Source: Kordia aestuariivivens
GTDB lineage: Bacteria > Bacteroidota > Bacteroidia > Flavobacteriales > Flavobacteriaceae
Assembly: GCF_014397005.1 (NCBI RefSeq)
Contig: NZ_JACGWS010000015.1
Span: 62,001-126,000 of the forward strand
DNA length: 64,000 nucleotides
Reading direction: 5' to 3'
The notes below the pieces were generated by a model, which saw only the letters and a program-made list of their open reading frames with translations, was not told the origin of the DNA and ran no database searches. Positions 18,845 to 28,040 of the stretch are shown piece by piece (positions within the stretch are counted from its first letter, which is position 1; each line of letters starts with the position of its first letter). Made by a program: the position numbers and the translations under genes.

Positions 18845-19942
18845 TTAATCGCATTCGTTTGTCAATCCATCAATCCACTCACCAATAAGCGCAACGGCTT
18901 CTTCGTGTATAATACTTCTACCAAGTAATGGCATTCTGAATTCTTCTGCAGTTGTATTAATTCTATAATACATTACAGAGCGTTCTTTTAATCCTGGCGA
19001 TACAATATCAACCATTCCAGGAATTTCGGTGTCTGGATCTACACAAATACCTATGTTGGTATCGTCAGAAGATTCATCAAACGCAAAACGCACAGGTCTG
19101 TAATCACAATGTGATAATTCTGAATGACAGTGTGCACAATTGATATCAATATATGAGCGAACGCGTAAGTCAATTGGTTGCGTTTCATCGCTCCATTTTA
19201 CAACCGTGTTGATGGTTGCAGGTAAATTATCTTCTAAATAGCCTTCTGCGATTAATTTTTCTAGTTGATTTTGAGAACCATCAGCATACGCAAATAAGCT
19301 GTTTAAGTTTTGTGGTTTTACACCAATAGGAACTGAGCTTTCACCTTGTTTATGACAAGTAAAACATTCCACTTCCGAAGGAATTCGGTAGTTTGTGCTT
19401 TTTGCAACGCCATTTTCTAAAAAGTCTACATTGGTAAACGAACCTTCTAAACTAAAGGTTGCTTCCGTTTGATCGGCATTCCAGATGTAATCAGCAAAAT
19501 ACCAATCGTCTGCTTTCTTTAACATCAAACGTGTTTCTATAATGCGCGTATTATTATCTGGTTGCACATTGTTATAGTAAAATGATTTGATTAGAATGGT
19601 TCCGACTGGAAAGTTAATAAGTTCGTTATCTGCCATGTAGGTTGCTTGCACATCGCTTGGCATCCAAACAAAGCGTTTCTTTTTGGCATAGTCTGTAAAT
19701 AAAGCAGAAATTGGCTCATACGGAATAACACCTAAGACAGGTTCTTGTTCTTTCATTTCACCTTCAAAAAAGTTGTATTCAGAAAGTGTATCGAAAGGAA
19801 AAGCGTCTATATCTAAGACTACGGGCGAAACAGGAATTGGTTCGTACGTGTCATCTGTCCCAGTATCATTATCGTCAGCACAAGAAAATAGCATAGCAGA
19901 AAAGAGTGCTATACTAGCAAAATTTAGTAGTTTTTTGATCAT
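18845..19942 (-). CDS. diheme c-type cytochrome lipoprotein (SO2930-like family)
   Basis: The N-terminus is a lipoprotein signal (FASIALFSAMLFSCADDND). Two CxxCH haem-attachment motifs are present: ECFTCHKQG near residue 190 and INCAHCHSE near 270. Surrounding sequence (FPVGTILIKSFYYN, NYRIPSEVECFTCHKQGE, QPIDLRVRSYIDINCAHCHS, FRMPLLGRSIIHEEAVALI) fits the SO2930-type diheme family, whose members often neighbour beta-propeller or beta-helix secreted proteins. It should sit in the periplasm or on the outer membrane and transfer electrons; donor and acceptor are unknown. It is likely co-transcribed with the type IX protein downstream. Confidence 0.85.
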   Translation of the reverse strand: MIKKLLNFASIALFSAMLFSCADDNDTGTDDTYEPIPVSPVVLDIDAFPFDTLSEYNFFEGEMKEQEPVLGVIPYEPISALFTDYAKKKRFVWMPSDVQATYMADNELINFPVGTILIKSFYYNNVQPDNNTRIIETRLMLKKADDWYFADYIWNADQTEATFSLEGSFTNVDFLENGVAKSTNYRIPSEVECFTCHKQGESSVPIGVKPQNLNSLFAYADGSQNQLEKLIAEGYLEDNLPATINTVVKWSDETQPIDLRVRSYIDINCAHCHSELSHCDYRPVRFAFDESSDDTNIGICVDPDTEIPGMVDIVSPGLKERSVMYYRINTTAEEFRMPLLGRSIIHEEAVALIGEWIDGLTNECD

Positions 19943-20083
19943 GTTTTGGTTTAGTTAATGCACGAATATAAGAAAAAAAACGATTGTTACATTTGATTAT
20001 TAGTGCGTTACTATTTATATATAACAACTGAACTTGCTTTTATCCTACCTTGAAGTGAGTTTTATTTTGTTACTATGATAAGA

Positions 20084-21040
20084 TTAATTTATTTGAAAAA
20101 CCTTCAACCCAACCATAACACCAATCTCAAAATCCACCAAACTCTCAAAAAACACCTCAGTACCTTTATGTTTTGCACTAATGAGGTAATGACTTCCTTT
20201 AAAATAACTTTGTTGTACCGTTACTTTAAAATCAGAAGTTTCGTCCACTTTTAACTGATGCGGATACACTAAAATGGTTTCCTGAGTAGTTTCCATGTTT
20301 GGGAATGCACTCGCGGGCAATTCATTCACTTCTCCGAAAAGCGACGCAACATATTTGTTCGTAGGATGCTTGTACAAGTCTTTTGGTGTGCCTTGCGCTA
20401 CGAGTTGTCCTTGTTTCAGCACCAATGTCATGTTCGCAAAGGAAAGTGCATCTGTACGATCGTGTGTCGCGACAATACACGTGATGTTTTTCTTTTTGAG
20501 ATATGCAAAGAGATTTCTACGAAGCGTGTTTTTTCTAAAATTATCAATTTGACTGAAAGGTTCATCTAACAGTAAAACTTCAGGTTCACGCGCAATTGCT
20601 TTTGCCAACGCAACACGTTGTAGTTGTCCACCACTGAGTAATTTTGCTTTTACGTTTGCGAAAGCGGACATTTCCACCATTGCTAACAATTCTGCAGTGC
20701 GTGCTGTTTTTTCTTCTGGAAAGAAATTAGATAAATAACTTCCAATGTTTTCCGCAACGGTAATGTATGGCATTAAGCCAAAATCTTGCGCTAAGTATTT
20801 CATGCGATCATGACCCGGAACCAAATTGTACGCTGGTCCTAATACTTGTGAATCTTTCCAGAAAATTTCGCCAGCATTCAAATCATGTAAACCGTAGATA
20901 AGTTTGAGCAACGTACTTTTTCCGCAACCACTTTCGCCAATGAGCGAAACATGTGTTCCTTTGGGAATTTCAAAAGAAACGTGTTTTAAAATCGGTGTGT
21001 TTTTTAGATAGGAAAAGGAAACGTTTTGGACTTTTAGCAT
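20084..21040 (-). CDS. ABC transporter ATP-binding protein
   Basis: All nucleotide-binding motifs are visible: Walker A GESGCGKST, Q-loop region LAQDFGLMPYITV, signature LLSGGQLQRVALAKA, Walker B VLLLDEPFSQID, and H-loop VATHDRTD. After the ATPase core (about 1-230) an 85-residue C-terminal regulatory extension (ETILVYPHQLKVD ... GVMVGLKVFQIN) resembles a TOBE-like domain of iron, molybdate, sulphate or polyamine importers. No permease or binding-protein gene is adjacent, so the substrate is unknown. Confidence 0.92.
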   Translation of the reverse strand: MLKVQNVSFSYLKNTPILKHVSFEIPKGTHVSLIGESGCGKSTLLKLIYGLHDLNAGEIFWKDSQVLGPAYNLVPGHDRMKYLAQDFGLMPYITVAENIGSYLSNFFPEEKTARTAELLAMVEMSAFANVKAKLLSGGQLQRVALAKAIAREPEVLLLDEPFSQIDNFRKNTLRRNLFAYLKKKNITCIVATHDRTDALSFANMTLVLKQGQLVAQGTPKDLYKHPTNKYVASLFGEVNELPASAFPNMETTQETILVYPHQLKVDETSDFKVTVQQSYFKGSHYLISAKHKGTEVFFESLVDFEIGVMVGLKVFQIN

Positions 21041-21112
21041 GGAGAATTATTGAAATGTAAAAATACGGAGATAGTAGAAGAATATTGTTATACTTTTAAA
21101 ATTGATTTGATA

Positions 21113-21140
21113 CGTCATGCTGAACTTGATTCAGCATCTC
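21113..21140 (+). repeat. GTCA-headed palindrome, CTGAACTTGATTCAG family
   Basis: CGTCA followed by ATGCTGAA-cttga-TTCAGCAT, a near-perfect palindrome. Other copies are at 28955-29032 (pair), 36107-36185 (pair) and 43994-44019, with different but still complementary outer stem bases. Confidence 0.8.
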
Positions 21141-21170
21141 ACAAGCAGAAGATTTCGTTTATAGGATAAG

Positions 21171-21225
21171 TGAATCTCGATACAATTTTTCTTCATTTTA
21201 TTACGAAAAACCACTCGATTTGACG
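21171..21225 (-). repeat. GTCA-headed TCGAGTG...GTATCGA palindrome
   Basis: On the minus strand the unit reads CGTCA-AATCGAGTGG, an inner TTTTTC/GAAAAA stem, then GTATCGAGATT. It belongs to the family clustered around 60.3-61.0 kb. Confidence 0.75.
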
Positions 21226-21231
21226 TTTTAG

Positions 21232-21255
21232 ATTCCTGCCTACGCAGGAATGACA
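21232..21255 (-). repeat. GTCATTCCTGCG palindrome overlapping a gene end
   Basis: On the minus strand: TGTCATTCCTGCG followed by TAGGCAGGAAT, a GTCA-headed palindrome. It supplies the last codons and stop of the small gene at 21240-21485. Confidence 0.8.
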
Positions 21256-21485
21256 GGGAAGTTTTTATTGATTTCTTCCATGACTTGCTGATGTGTGAAT
21301 GTATTTCCCTCTTCAACATCTTTCAATCCTGCTTCAATCATGAGTTTTTCAGTTTCAGAAACCGTATCGCTCCAATCAGTAGTAGAACGATCATTTTTTA
21401 TTTCTTTTAACTTGTGAATAATTGCTTCATCTTTTAGATTCACCAACCACTCCATCAGTTTATATTTCTCCAATTGTAAATCCAT
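21240..21485 (-). CDS. small conserved-type protein, possible antitoxin-like, C-terminus replaced by a repeat
   Basis: The 81-residue product begins MDLQLEKYKLMEWLVNLKDE and continues with an acidic middle (ETEKLMIEAGLKDVEEGNT) and THQQVMEEI. This resembles the short flavobacterial proteins that precede RelE/ParE-type toxins, which normally end a few residues after an EVM-type motif. No toxin gene follows. The last six residues (FPVIPA) and the stop are encoded by the GTCATTCCTGCG palindrome, so the native end appears to have been replaced. The ATG at 21485 is favoured; a longer frame to 21590 runs into another repeat at 21536-21583 and is unlikely. Confidence 0.6.
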   Translation of the reverse strand: MDLQLEKYKLMEWLVNLKDEAIIHKLKEIKNDRSTTDWSDTVSETEKLMIEAGLKDVEEGNTFTHQQVMEEINKNFPVIPA

Positions 21486-21535
21486 ACTTATAGCTTTATA
21501 TTCAAAGATAGTAATTTTATCAATCATACTTTTAG

Positions 21536-21583
21536 ACTCCTGCCAGAGTTTATCTTGAGCGAAGTCGAAAGGTAGGAATGACA
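21536..21583 (-). repeat. chimeric GTCA-headed repeat
   Basis: On the minus strand: TGTCATTCCTACC, then an internal TTTCGACTTCGCTCAAG-type segment, then GGCAGGAGT closing the outer stem. It looks like one repeat type inserted in the loop of another. Confidence 0.65.
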
Positions 21584-21599
21584 AATACAAAGCATATAT

Positions 21600-21637
21600 A
21601 AAAAACCACCAAACTGAAGTTCAATTTGATGGTTTTT
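21600..21637 (-). terminator. terminator after the prolyl oligopeptidase gene
   Basis: An imperfect hairpin (AAAAACCACCAAACTGAA against AATTTGATGGTTTTT) with T runs on both strands, located about 60 bases past the oligopeptidase stop. Confidence 0.7.
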
Positions 21638-21641
21638 GTAG

Positions 21642-21694
21642 TGTGTCTTAGATACTGAATTAAGTTCAGCACAAGCTTCTCAAAATTGAGTTTT
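21642..21694 (-). repeat. partial copy D of the GTGAAACTCAATTTTGAG repeat
   Basis: Nearly identical over about 50 bases to 59754-59806, including CTTAGATACTGAAT and ACAAGCTTCTCAAAATTGAG. It lacks the terminal hairpin found in the copies at 34636, 49046 and 59710. Confidence 0.75.
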
Positions 21695-21695
21695 A

Positions 21696-23855
21696 TTAAT
21701 CCTTAAATTTTTCTAAAATTGCTTTGTTTGGCAATTCCTTAAAGCCCATATTGTACAGTGTAAAACCGTACATATCAGCCATTTGTTCAATGGTTTTTGT
21801 AATTGGTGTTCCTGCACCGTGACCTGCATCGGTTTCTATACGAATTAACGTAGGATTGCTTCCTGATTGTTTTGCTTGTAATTCGGCAGCAAATTTGAAA
21901 CTGTGCGCTGGCACAACTCTATCATCATGATCGCCCGTAGTGACCATTGTTGCAGGATATTCAACACCTGCTTTTACATTGTGTACTGGCGAATATCCTT
22001 TTAGATATTCAAACATTTCTTTGCTTTCGTCTGCAGTTCCGTAATCGTACGCCCAACCTGCGCCGGCAGTAAATGTGTGGTAACGTAACATGTCTAACAC
22101 ACCAACAGCTGGCAACGCAACTTTGATTAAGTCTGGGCGTTGTGTCATGGTTGCACCGACTAATAATCCTCCGTTTGACCCACCACGAATGGCTAAAAAG
22201 TCACTCGAAGTATAGTTTTTTTCGATTAGATATTCCGCTGCAGCGATAAAATCGTCAAATACATTTTGCTTTTGCATTTTAGTTCCAGCGTCGTGCCATT
22301 TTTTTCCGTATTCGCCACCACCACGTAAGTTTGGTACTGCGTAAATTCCGCCTTGTTCCATCCAAACAACGTTGGCAACACTAAAAGAAGGTCTTAACGA
22401 AATGTTGAATCCGCCGTAACCATATAGAATTGTTGGATTTTTTCCGTCCATTTTCAATCCTTTTTTGTGTGTGATAATCATCGGAACTTTGGTACCATCT
22501 TTTGAAGTATAAAATACTTGATTGCTTTCGTACTCGTCCGGATCAAAGTCAATGCCTGGTTTTCTATATACTTTAGATGTTCCATCTTTTGGATTGTATG
22601 TATAGGTTGTTCCTGGTGTTTTGTAGTTTGAGAATGAATAGTACAATATTTCATCTTCTTTTTCGCCACTAAATCCGCCTGCGCTTCCAACGCCTGGTAG
22701 TTTTACTTCACGCACCAGTTTTCCATCGTAATCATATTGTAATACTTTAGAAACCGCATCCACCATATACGTTGCAAAGAAATAGCCTGAACCAGTCGAA
22801 ATACTTAATACGTTTTCTGTTTCTGGAATGAAATCTACCCAGTTTTCTGGAGCAGGATTTGATGCATCAACCGTTATAATTTTTTGATTTGGTGCATTCA
22901 TATTCGTACTGATGTACAATTTTGAACCAACATTTTCAATAATGTATGAATCGGTATCTGTATGGTCTAAAACAGTTATTAATTCGCTATCAGGATTTGA
23001 TAAATCTTTGAGCAACATTTTAGTTCCAGATGTTGAGGTTCTTGGATAGATGATTAAATATCTTCCATCTTCCGTAACGCCACCACCAATATAGCGATGT
23101 TTTTCTGCGGGTGTTCCGCCATAAACTAATTCATCATCTTTTTGAGAAGTTCCTAGTTTGTGATAGTATAATTTGTGCTGATCTGTTTTAGCAGAAAGTT
23201 CACTTCCTTTTGGCTTGTCGTAGCTAGAATAGTAGAATCCGTCGTTTTCTTTCCATGAAATTCCTGAGAATTTAATATCTACCAGGGTATCTTCAATAAT
23301 TTCTTTAGAAAGTACATCTCTAATAATTACTTTTCGCCAATCGCTTCCACCTTCTGAAATGGAATACGCAACTATTTTTTTGTCTTTAGAAAAGTTCAAT
23401 CCACTTCCCATTGAAATTGTTCCGTCTTCTGAAAATTTGTTTGGATCTAAAAATACTTCTGGTTCGTCATCGCCTTTTTGTCTGTAAATTACATATTGAT
23501 TTTGCAATCCGTCATTTTTATAAAAATAGTCATACTCACCATGTTTGCGGGGCGCGGTAATTTTTTCGTAATTCACTAATTGTGTGTACCGCTTTTTTAA
23601 TGCATCGCGAAATGGAATATTATCTAAATATCCAAAGGTTGTTTTGTTTTGATCTTTTACCCAAGCTTCTGTTTCTTTAGAACGATCGTCTTCAAGCCAA
23701 CGATATGGATCTTTTACTTCGGTACCAAATATGGTATCAATCACTTCTTTTTGTTGCGTTTCAGGATATGTCACTACAATTTCTTTTTTTTCAGGTTCTT
23801 TCTCGCAAGAGAAGAAAAGTACTGCGAGACAACTAATTTTTAACAACGATTTCAT
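21696..23855 (-). CDS. prolyl oligopeptidase (S9 family) lipoprotein
   Basis: A serine peptidase that cleaves short peptides after proline. The start at 23855 gives a lipoprotein signal ([18 protein letters not shown]), so the enzyme is probably periplasmic; an upstream in-frame start at 23903 would bury it. The N-terminal part contains [17 protein letters not shown], the S9A hallmark, and a beta-propeller region follows. The C-terminal hydrolase domain has the nucleophile in [14 protein letters not shown], Asp in [14 protein letters not shown] and His in [11 protein letters not shown]. Length (719) is normal. Confidence 0.95.
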   Translation of the reverse strand: MKSLLKISCLAVLFFSCEKEPEKKEIVVTYPETQQKEVIDTIFGTEVKDPYRWLEDDRSKETEAWVKDQNKTTFGYLDNIPFRDALKKRYTQLVNYEKITAPRKHGEYDYFYKNDGLQNQYVIYRQKGDDEPEVFLDPNKFSEDGTISMGSGLNFSKDKKIVAYSISEGGSDWRKVIIRDVLSKEIIEDTLVDIKFSGISWKENDGFYYSSYDKPKGSELSAKTDQHKLYYHKLGTSQKDDELVYGGTPAEKHRYIGGGVTEDGRYLIIYPRTSTSGTKMLLKDLSNPDSELITVLDHTDTDSYIIENVGSKLYISTNMNAPNQKIITVDASNPAPENWVDFIPETENVLSISTGSGYFFATYMVDAVSKVLQYDYDGKLVREVKLPGVGSAGGFSGEKEDEILYYSFSNYKTPGTTYTYNPKDGTSKVYRKPGIDFDPDEYESNQVFYTSKDGTKVPMIITHKKGLKMDGKNPTILYGYGGFNISLRPSFSVANVVWMEQGGIYAVPNLRGGGEYGKKWHDAGTKMQKQNVFDDFIAAAEYLIEKNYTSSDFLAIRGGSNGGLLVGATMTQRPDLIKVALPAVGVLDMLRYHTFTAGAGWAYDYGTADESKEMFEYLKGYSPVHNVKAGVEYPATMVTTGDHDDRVVPAHSFKFAAELQAKQSGSNPTLIRIETDAGHGAGTPITKTIEQMADMYGFTLYNMGFKELPNKAILEKFKD

Positions 23856-23895
23856 AATAATACAGGATTGGTTAAAGTTCAAATTTAATCTAAAA

Positions 23896-23927
23896 AAAAC
23901 CACTTCAAAAGAATTGGAAGTGGTTTT
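23896..23927 (-). terminator. terminator after the DoxX gene
   Basis: ACCACTTC, loop, GAAGTGGT with a long T run on the minus strand, 22 bases past the DoxX stop. Confidence 0.85.
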
Positions 23928-23948
23928 AACATAATGTGATGGTTTTTA

Positions 23949-24335
23949 CTAATAAAACAAAGGTTTAAATTGTGGCCAATGTTTGTAAATTAAGATTCCG
24001 TTTAGGAGTGCCACTACAAGAGCACCAATCATTCCACTTGATAAATCTAAGAAGAAGTGAAATAGTAAAATATTCACCGAAATTGGCGCGAGTAATATTA
24101 GTGCAAAAGGCACCCATTTTTTTAGAATTAGTAACACAGCAATATAGACTTCTAAGGCGCCAACAACAGGAAGTATGTATACGATGGAGCCAATGGAACC
24201 TTTAAGATTAGCAGGCATTGTTATTAGTGACATGAACCCCGTTTCATTGAAAATCATGATGAGTTTGTTAGCACCAAATACGATGAGAATTAATCCTAAT
24301 ATAAAACGGATAATTTTAGTAAAGTTAGAATTCAT
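23949..24335 (-). CDS. DoxX-family membrane protein
   Basis: The 128-residue protein has four hydrophobic helices. It starts with the family-typical IIRFILGLILIVFGANKLIMIF and ends with ALLNGILIYKHWPQFKPLF. DoxX-like proteins are small inner-membrane proteins, some linked to quinone or thiosulphate redox chemistry; no catalytic residues are visible here. The gene is monocistronic, with a terminator just downstream. Confidence 0.85.
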   Translation of the reverse strand: MNSNFTKIIRFILGLILIVFGANKLIMIFNETGFMSLITMPANLKGSIGSIVYILPVVGALEVYIAVLLILKKWVPFALILLAPISVNILLFHFFLDLSSGMIGALVVALLNGILIYKHWPQFKPLFY

Positions 24336-24460
24336 ATTGCGAGACTTTTTTGGTTAGTGTACTCTTAAGGTAAGAAAAAGATAGCGTATTCTCTAAATAT
24401 TTCGACAACATGAATAATTATAGGTTTTTAATAAGAAGCTGATTTGTAGTATTTTGGAAT

Positions 24461-24490
24461 AAAAAAGACGCTTCGTATTTGCGAAGCGTC
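24461..24490 (-). terminator. terminator after asd
   Basis: GACGCTTCG and CGAAGCGTC stem with six T on the minus strand, 28 bases beyond the asd stop. Confidence 0.88.
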
Positions 24491-24518
24491 CGTAAGTATA
24501 TGTTGTAACAAAAATCAG

Positions 24519-25508
24519 TTAAACCAACTTGTGATCTACTAGATATTGTGCAATTTGAACCGCATTTGTGGCAGCGCCTTTGCGTAAGTTATCGGCAACA
24601 ATCCACATATTTAAGCTATTTCGTTGCGAACCATCGCGACGAATTCTTCCCACAAATACATCATCTTTTCCTTCTGCATAAATTGGCATTGGATATACAT
24701 TTACATCAGGATTGTCTTGTACCACAATTCCAGGTGATTCGTGTAATAGTTTGCGAACTTCTGCTACATCAAAATCATTTTCAAACTCAACGTTTACACT
24801 TTCAGAATGTCCTCCAACTACCGGAATACGAATGGCAGTTGCCGTAATAGCAATGGTTGCATCATTCAAAATTTTCTGCGTTTCGCGGACCAATTTCATT
24901 TCTTCTTTGGTATATCCGTTTTCTTCAAATACATCACAATGTGGCAATGCGTTTTTATGAATTGGATACGGATATGCCATTTCTCCTTTTTCACCAGCAT
25001 ATTCACTTTCCAACTGTCGAACCGCTTTTACACCAGTTCCTGAAATGGATTGATAGGTAGAAACTACAATACGTTTGATTTTATATTTTTTGTGTAATGG
25101 CGCCAATACGACAACCATTTGAATCGTAGAACAATTTGGGTTTGCAATAATTTTATCATTGGCTGTGAGTTCGTTAGCGTTGATTTCTGGAACGACTAAT
25201 TTTTTAGAATGATCCATTCGCCATGCAGATGAATTATCAATAACGGTTGTACCGACAGCTTCAAATTTTGGTGCCCATTCGAGTGAAGTATTTCCACCAG
25301 CAGAAAACAACGCAATATCAGGTTTGGCATTTATAGCATCTTGCATACTTACAATAGGATATGCGTTTCCTTGATAGGTAATTTCTTTTCCAATTGATTT
25401 TTCAGAAGCTACTGGAATTAGGGTTGAAACGGGAAATTTTTGTTCTGCTAATACTTTTAACATCACAGTTCCTACCATTCCTGTTGCGCCAACGACTGCT
25501 ACTTTCAT
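24519..25508 (-). CDS. asd: aspartate-semialdehyde dehydrogenase
   Basis: Asd reduces aspartyl phosphate to the semialdehyde, at the branch to lysine/diaminopimelate, threonine and methionine. The N-terminal NADP-binding motif is VAVVGATGMVGTVMLKVL. The active-site Cys lies in IIANPNCSTIQMVVVL (about 128), and the catalytic His region is IPVVGGHSESVNVEF. The conserved SGTGVKAV and RIRRDGSQRNSLNMW motifs are present. Length (329) is standard. It has its own terminator. Confidence 0.97.
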   Translation of the reverse strand: MKVAVVGATGMVGTVMLKVLAEQKFPVSTLIPVASEKSIGKEITYQGNAYPIVSMQDAINAKPDIALFSAGGNTSLEWAPKFEAVGTTVIDNSSAWRMDHSKKLVVPEINANELTANDKIIANPNCSTIQMVVVLAPLHKKYKIKRIVVSTYQSISGTGVKAVRQLESEYAGEKGEMAYPYPIHKNALPHCDVFEENGYTKEEMKLVRETQKILNDATIAITATAIRIPVVGGHSESVNVEFENDFDVAEVRKLLHESPGIVVQDNPDVNVYPMPIYAEGKDDVFVGRIRRDGSQRNSLNMWIVADNLRKGAATNAVQIAQYLVDHKLV

Positions 25509-25622
25509 CTGTTTATTTTTATTTTTTTGTAATTCTATGAAGCAAAACTAGTAATAATTATAGTGCGGTTTGTATAAAAATTTGGAATTATCAAAAGGAT
25601 CACAAAAAGTTATATATAACAC

Positions 25623-25650
25623 AAAAGCCACTCCGTAAAGAGTGGCTTCT
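25623..25650 (-). terminator. terminator after mscL
   Basis: AAGCCACTC and GAGTGGCTT stem followed on the minus strand by TTTTGTG. Located 23 bases past the mscL stop. Confidence 0.75.
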
Positions 25651-25672
25651 TATTATTATAATTTCGAGAAAA

Positions 25673-26086
25673 TTATTTTTTCAATAAGTCTCTAATTTCT
25701 CCTAATAATTCTTCTTGCGTTGGTCCTGCTGGAGGTGCTGGAGCTGCCGCTTCTTCTTTCTTCTTCATTTTATTGTAAGCTTTCACAATTAAGAACATTA
25801 CCAAACCTACAATTAATAAGTTTACAATAGCATTGATCCAAATACCATAAGATATTACTGCTCCACCTGCTTCTTTTGCAGCTGCTAATGTTTCATATTC
25901 TTTTCCATCCAAGGCAAGAAACATATTTGCAAAATCAGTTCCACCTGTAAAGTATCCTACAAAAGGCATTACAATATTGTCTACAAATCCTTTTACAACA
26001 CCGCCAATTGCTCCTGCCATAATTACGGCAACGGCAAACTCTATGACATTACCGCCAGTGATAAATTCTTTAAATTCTTTCAACAT
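25673..26086 (-). CDS. mscL: large-conductance mechanosensitive channel
   Basis: MscL opens under membrane tension to release solutes in osmotic downshock. The N-terminal amphipathic helix and first membrane segment (FKEFITGGNVIEFAVAVIMAGAIGGVVKGFVDNIVMPFVG, here cited in parts) carry the hydrophobic-gate region; the second segment is INAIVNLLIVGLVMFLIV. The C-terminal helix ends EELLGEIRDLLKK, as in the family. A Pro/Ala-rich linker (EEAAAPAPPAGPT) precedes it. Length (137) is typical; there is no sign of alteration. Confidence 0.97.
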   Translation of the reverse strand: MLKEFKEFITGGNVIEFAVAVIMAGAIGGVVKGFVDNIVMPFVGYFTGGTDFANMFLALDGKEYETLAAAKEAGGAVISYGIWINAIVNLLIVGLVMFLIVKAYNKMKKKEEAAAPAPPAGPTQEELLGEIRDLLKK

Positions 26087-26173
26087 AATATTTGATTGTT
26101 AGTTATTAATTGAATCTAAATTTAGTAAAAAATAGTACAACTTTAACATTTGTTGAAATAGAGAATGGATATT

Positions 26174-27283
26174 TTAACGAAGAAATACACGTTTTACTCG
26201 TTGAGATACCGCTGTGAGTAGTTCATACGAGATGGTGTTTATTTTTGAAGCGAGTTCTTCAGCACTTTGTCCTTCACCAAAAATGATGACTTCATCGCCT
26301 TCGTTACAACGAATATTGGTGACATCTACCATCATCATATCCATACATACGTTTCCAATGATTGGTGCTAGTTTTCCATTGATAACAACAGCGCCAACAC
26401 CATTCCCAAATTGTCTGCTAATTCCGTCTGCATGTCCTATTGGAATAGTTGCGGTTGTTTTATAATCATCCGCGACGAAAGCACGGTTATATCCAACACT
26501 TTCTCCTTTTTCGATGCGATGTATTTGTGAAATTACAGATTTTAAAGAAGCTATGGGTTGCAGTTTTTTGTCAAATTTTGGATCATTTCCAAAACCGTAT
26601 AAGCCAATTCCTGTTCTGACCATATCAAAATGCGCTTCAGGATAGTTGAAAATCCCAGATGTATTTACCATATGAAGCATCGGTTTATACTGCATTGCTT
26701 TTTCAAAAGATGCACTAATTTCTTTGAATGTCTGTATTTGATTCTTGGTAAATTCTTTTTCATTGAGATCTTCAGAAGCCGCAATATGTGAAAATATAGA
26801 AACTGCTTTTAGTTGCGAGAGCGTTTTGAGTTTTTTGGTAATATGATCTACATCAGTGTGAAAAAACCCTAAACGATTTAATCCTGTATTGAATTTTATA
26901 TGTACCGGATAGTCTTTTTTTCCTTGTTTTGCCGCTTCATGAGCAAACGCATTGAAAATCCGATCGTTGTATAAACTAGGTTCTAAGTTGTAGTTAATTG
27001 CATGTTTTAGATTTACTATTTGCGGATGCAATACTAAAATTGGCGTTGTAATTCCTGCAGCTCGTAAATAAGCACCTTCTCGGATGTAAGCTACTGCAAA
27101 ATAATCAACGTTTAGTTCATCTTGTAGAAACTTAGCAACTTCAACAGCATCGCTTCCGTAGCCAAACGCTTTGACAACGGCTAAGATTTTAGTTCCTGTT
27201 TTGGTCTGGGATTTTATAAACTCAAAGTTGTGCTGTAATGCTTTGAAATTGATTTCTAAAACAGATTCTTGTATGTGTAACAT
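26174..27283 (-). CDS. alr: alanine racemase
   Basis: PLP-dependent interconversion of L- and D-alanine for peptidoglycan. The PLP lysine is K38 in KILAVVKAFGYGSDA, and the second-base tyrosine lies in SVGYNRAFVADDY. The C-terminal VCMDMMMVDVT and GDEVIIFGEG motifs are intact. The gene is 9 bases downstream of tdk on the same strand, so the two are likely co-transcribed. Confidence 0.97.
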   Translation of the reverse strand: MLHIQESVLEINFKALQHNFEFIKSQTKTGTKILAVVKAFGYGSDAVEVAKFLQDELNVDYFAVAYIREGAYLRAAGITTPILVLHPQIVNLKHAINYNLEPSLYNDRIFNAFAHEAAKQGKKDYPVHIKFNTGLNRLGFFHTDVDHITKKLKTLSQLKAVSIFSHIAASEDLNEKEFTKNQIQTFKEISASFEKAMQYKPMLHMVNTSGIFNYPEAHFDMVRTGIGLYGFGNDPKFDKKLQPIASLKSVISQIHRIEKGESVGYNRAFVADDYKTTATIPIGHADGISRQFGNGVGAVVINGKLAPIIGNVCMDMMMVDVTNIRCNEGDEVIIFGEGQSAEELASKINTISYELLTAVSQRVKRVFLR

Positions 27284-27292
27284 TATTGGTAG

Positions 27293-27937
27293 TTAATTGT
27301 CCGATTGTTGTTTTGGAATGATTTCTTCCGCATCATCAACTTCAATCTCTTTCACTGATTCTTTTAGCATTGCTTTGTAATAAGCAGCGCGACTTAATGG
27401 CTCGTATTCGTCAGTTTCACCAAGCAAGACCAGATCGTCGCTTTTGGATTTTCTAAAACTGTATTGTGCTAAATTTCCCGTTCGTGTGCAAACAGCATGT
27501 ACTTTGGTTACGTATTCGGCTGTTGCCATCAATGCTGGCATAGGTCCAAAAGGATTTCCTTTAAAATCCATATCAAGCCCAGCAACGATCACTCTAATTC
27601 CTTTATTGGCTAAATCATTACAAACAGCCACAATTTCATCATCAAAAAATTGCGCTTCATCAATTCCAACAACCTCACAATCGTGGGCTAATAATCGAAT
27701 GTTAGCGGCAGCGGGAACAGGTGAAGAACGAATTTCGTTTGCATCATGTGATACAACTTTTTCATCATCATATCGAATATCAACAGCAGGTTTGAAGATT
27801 TCTACTTTCTGCTTTGCAAACTGTGCTCGTTTGAGTCTACGGATCAATTCTTCGGTTTTTCCGGAGAACATTGAACCACAAATAACTTCAATCCAACCAA
27901 ATTGTTCTTTATGATTTACTGTATTTTCGAGAAACAT
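27293..27937 (-). CDS. tdk: thymidine kinase
   Basis: Type II thymidine kinase of the pyrimidine salvage pathway. The P-loop is [14 protein letters not shown], the magnesium/catalytic region [15 protein letters not shown], and the lasso loop contains [19 protein letters not shown]. The four-cysteine structural zinc site of E. coli- or human-type enzymes is reduced: only AVCTRTG keeps a Cys, and the second pair is replaced (EPLSRAAYY). It is followed by alr. Confidence 0.95.
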   Translation of the reverse strand: MFLENTVNHKEQFGWIEVICGSMFSGKTEELIRRLKRAQFAKQKVEIFKPAVDIRYDDEKVVSHDANEIRSSPVPAAANIRLLAHDCEVVGIDEAQFFDDEIVAVCNDLANKGIRVIVAGLDMDFKGNPFGPMPALMATAEYVTKVHAVCTRTGNLAQYSFRKSKSDDLVLLGETDEYEPLSRAAYYKAMLKESVKEIEVDDAEEIIPKQQSDN

Positions 27938-28040
27938 TTTGTAATTTTCAAGTCGAAAACGAATTTATACTCGTTTTTGTAAAGGTGGAACAAATTTATT
28001 AAAAAACCAAAGGTTATACAACGACATTAGCTTAAAAATT

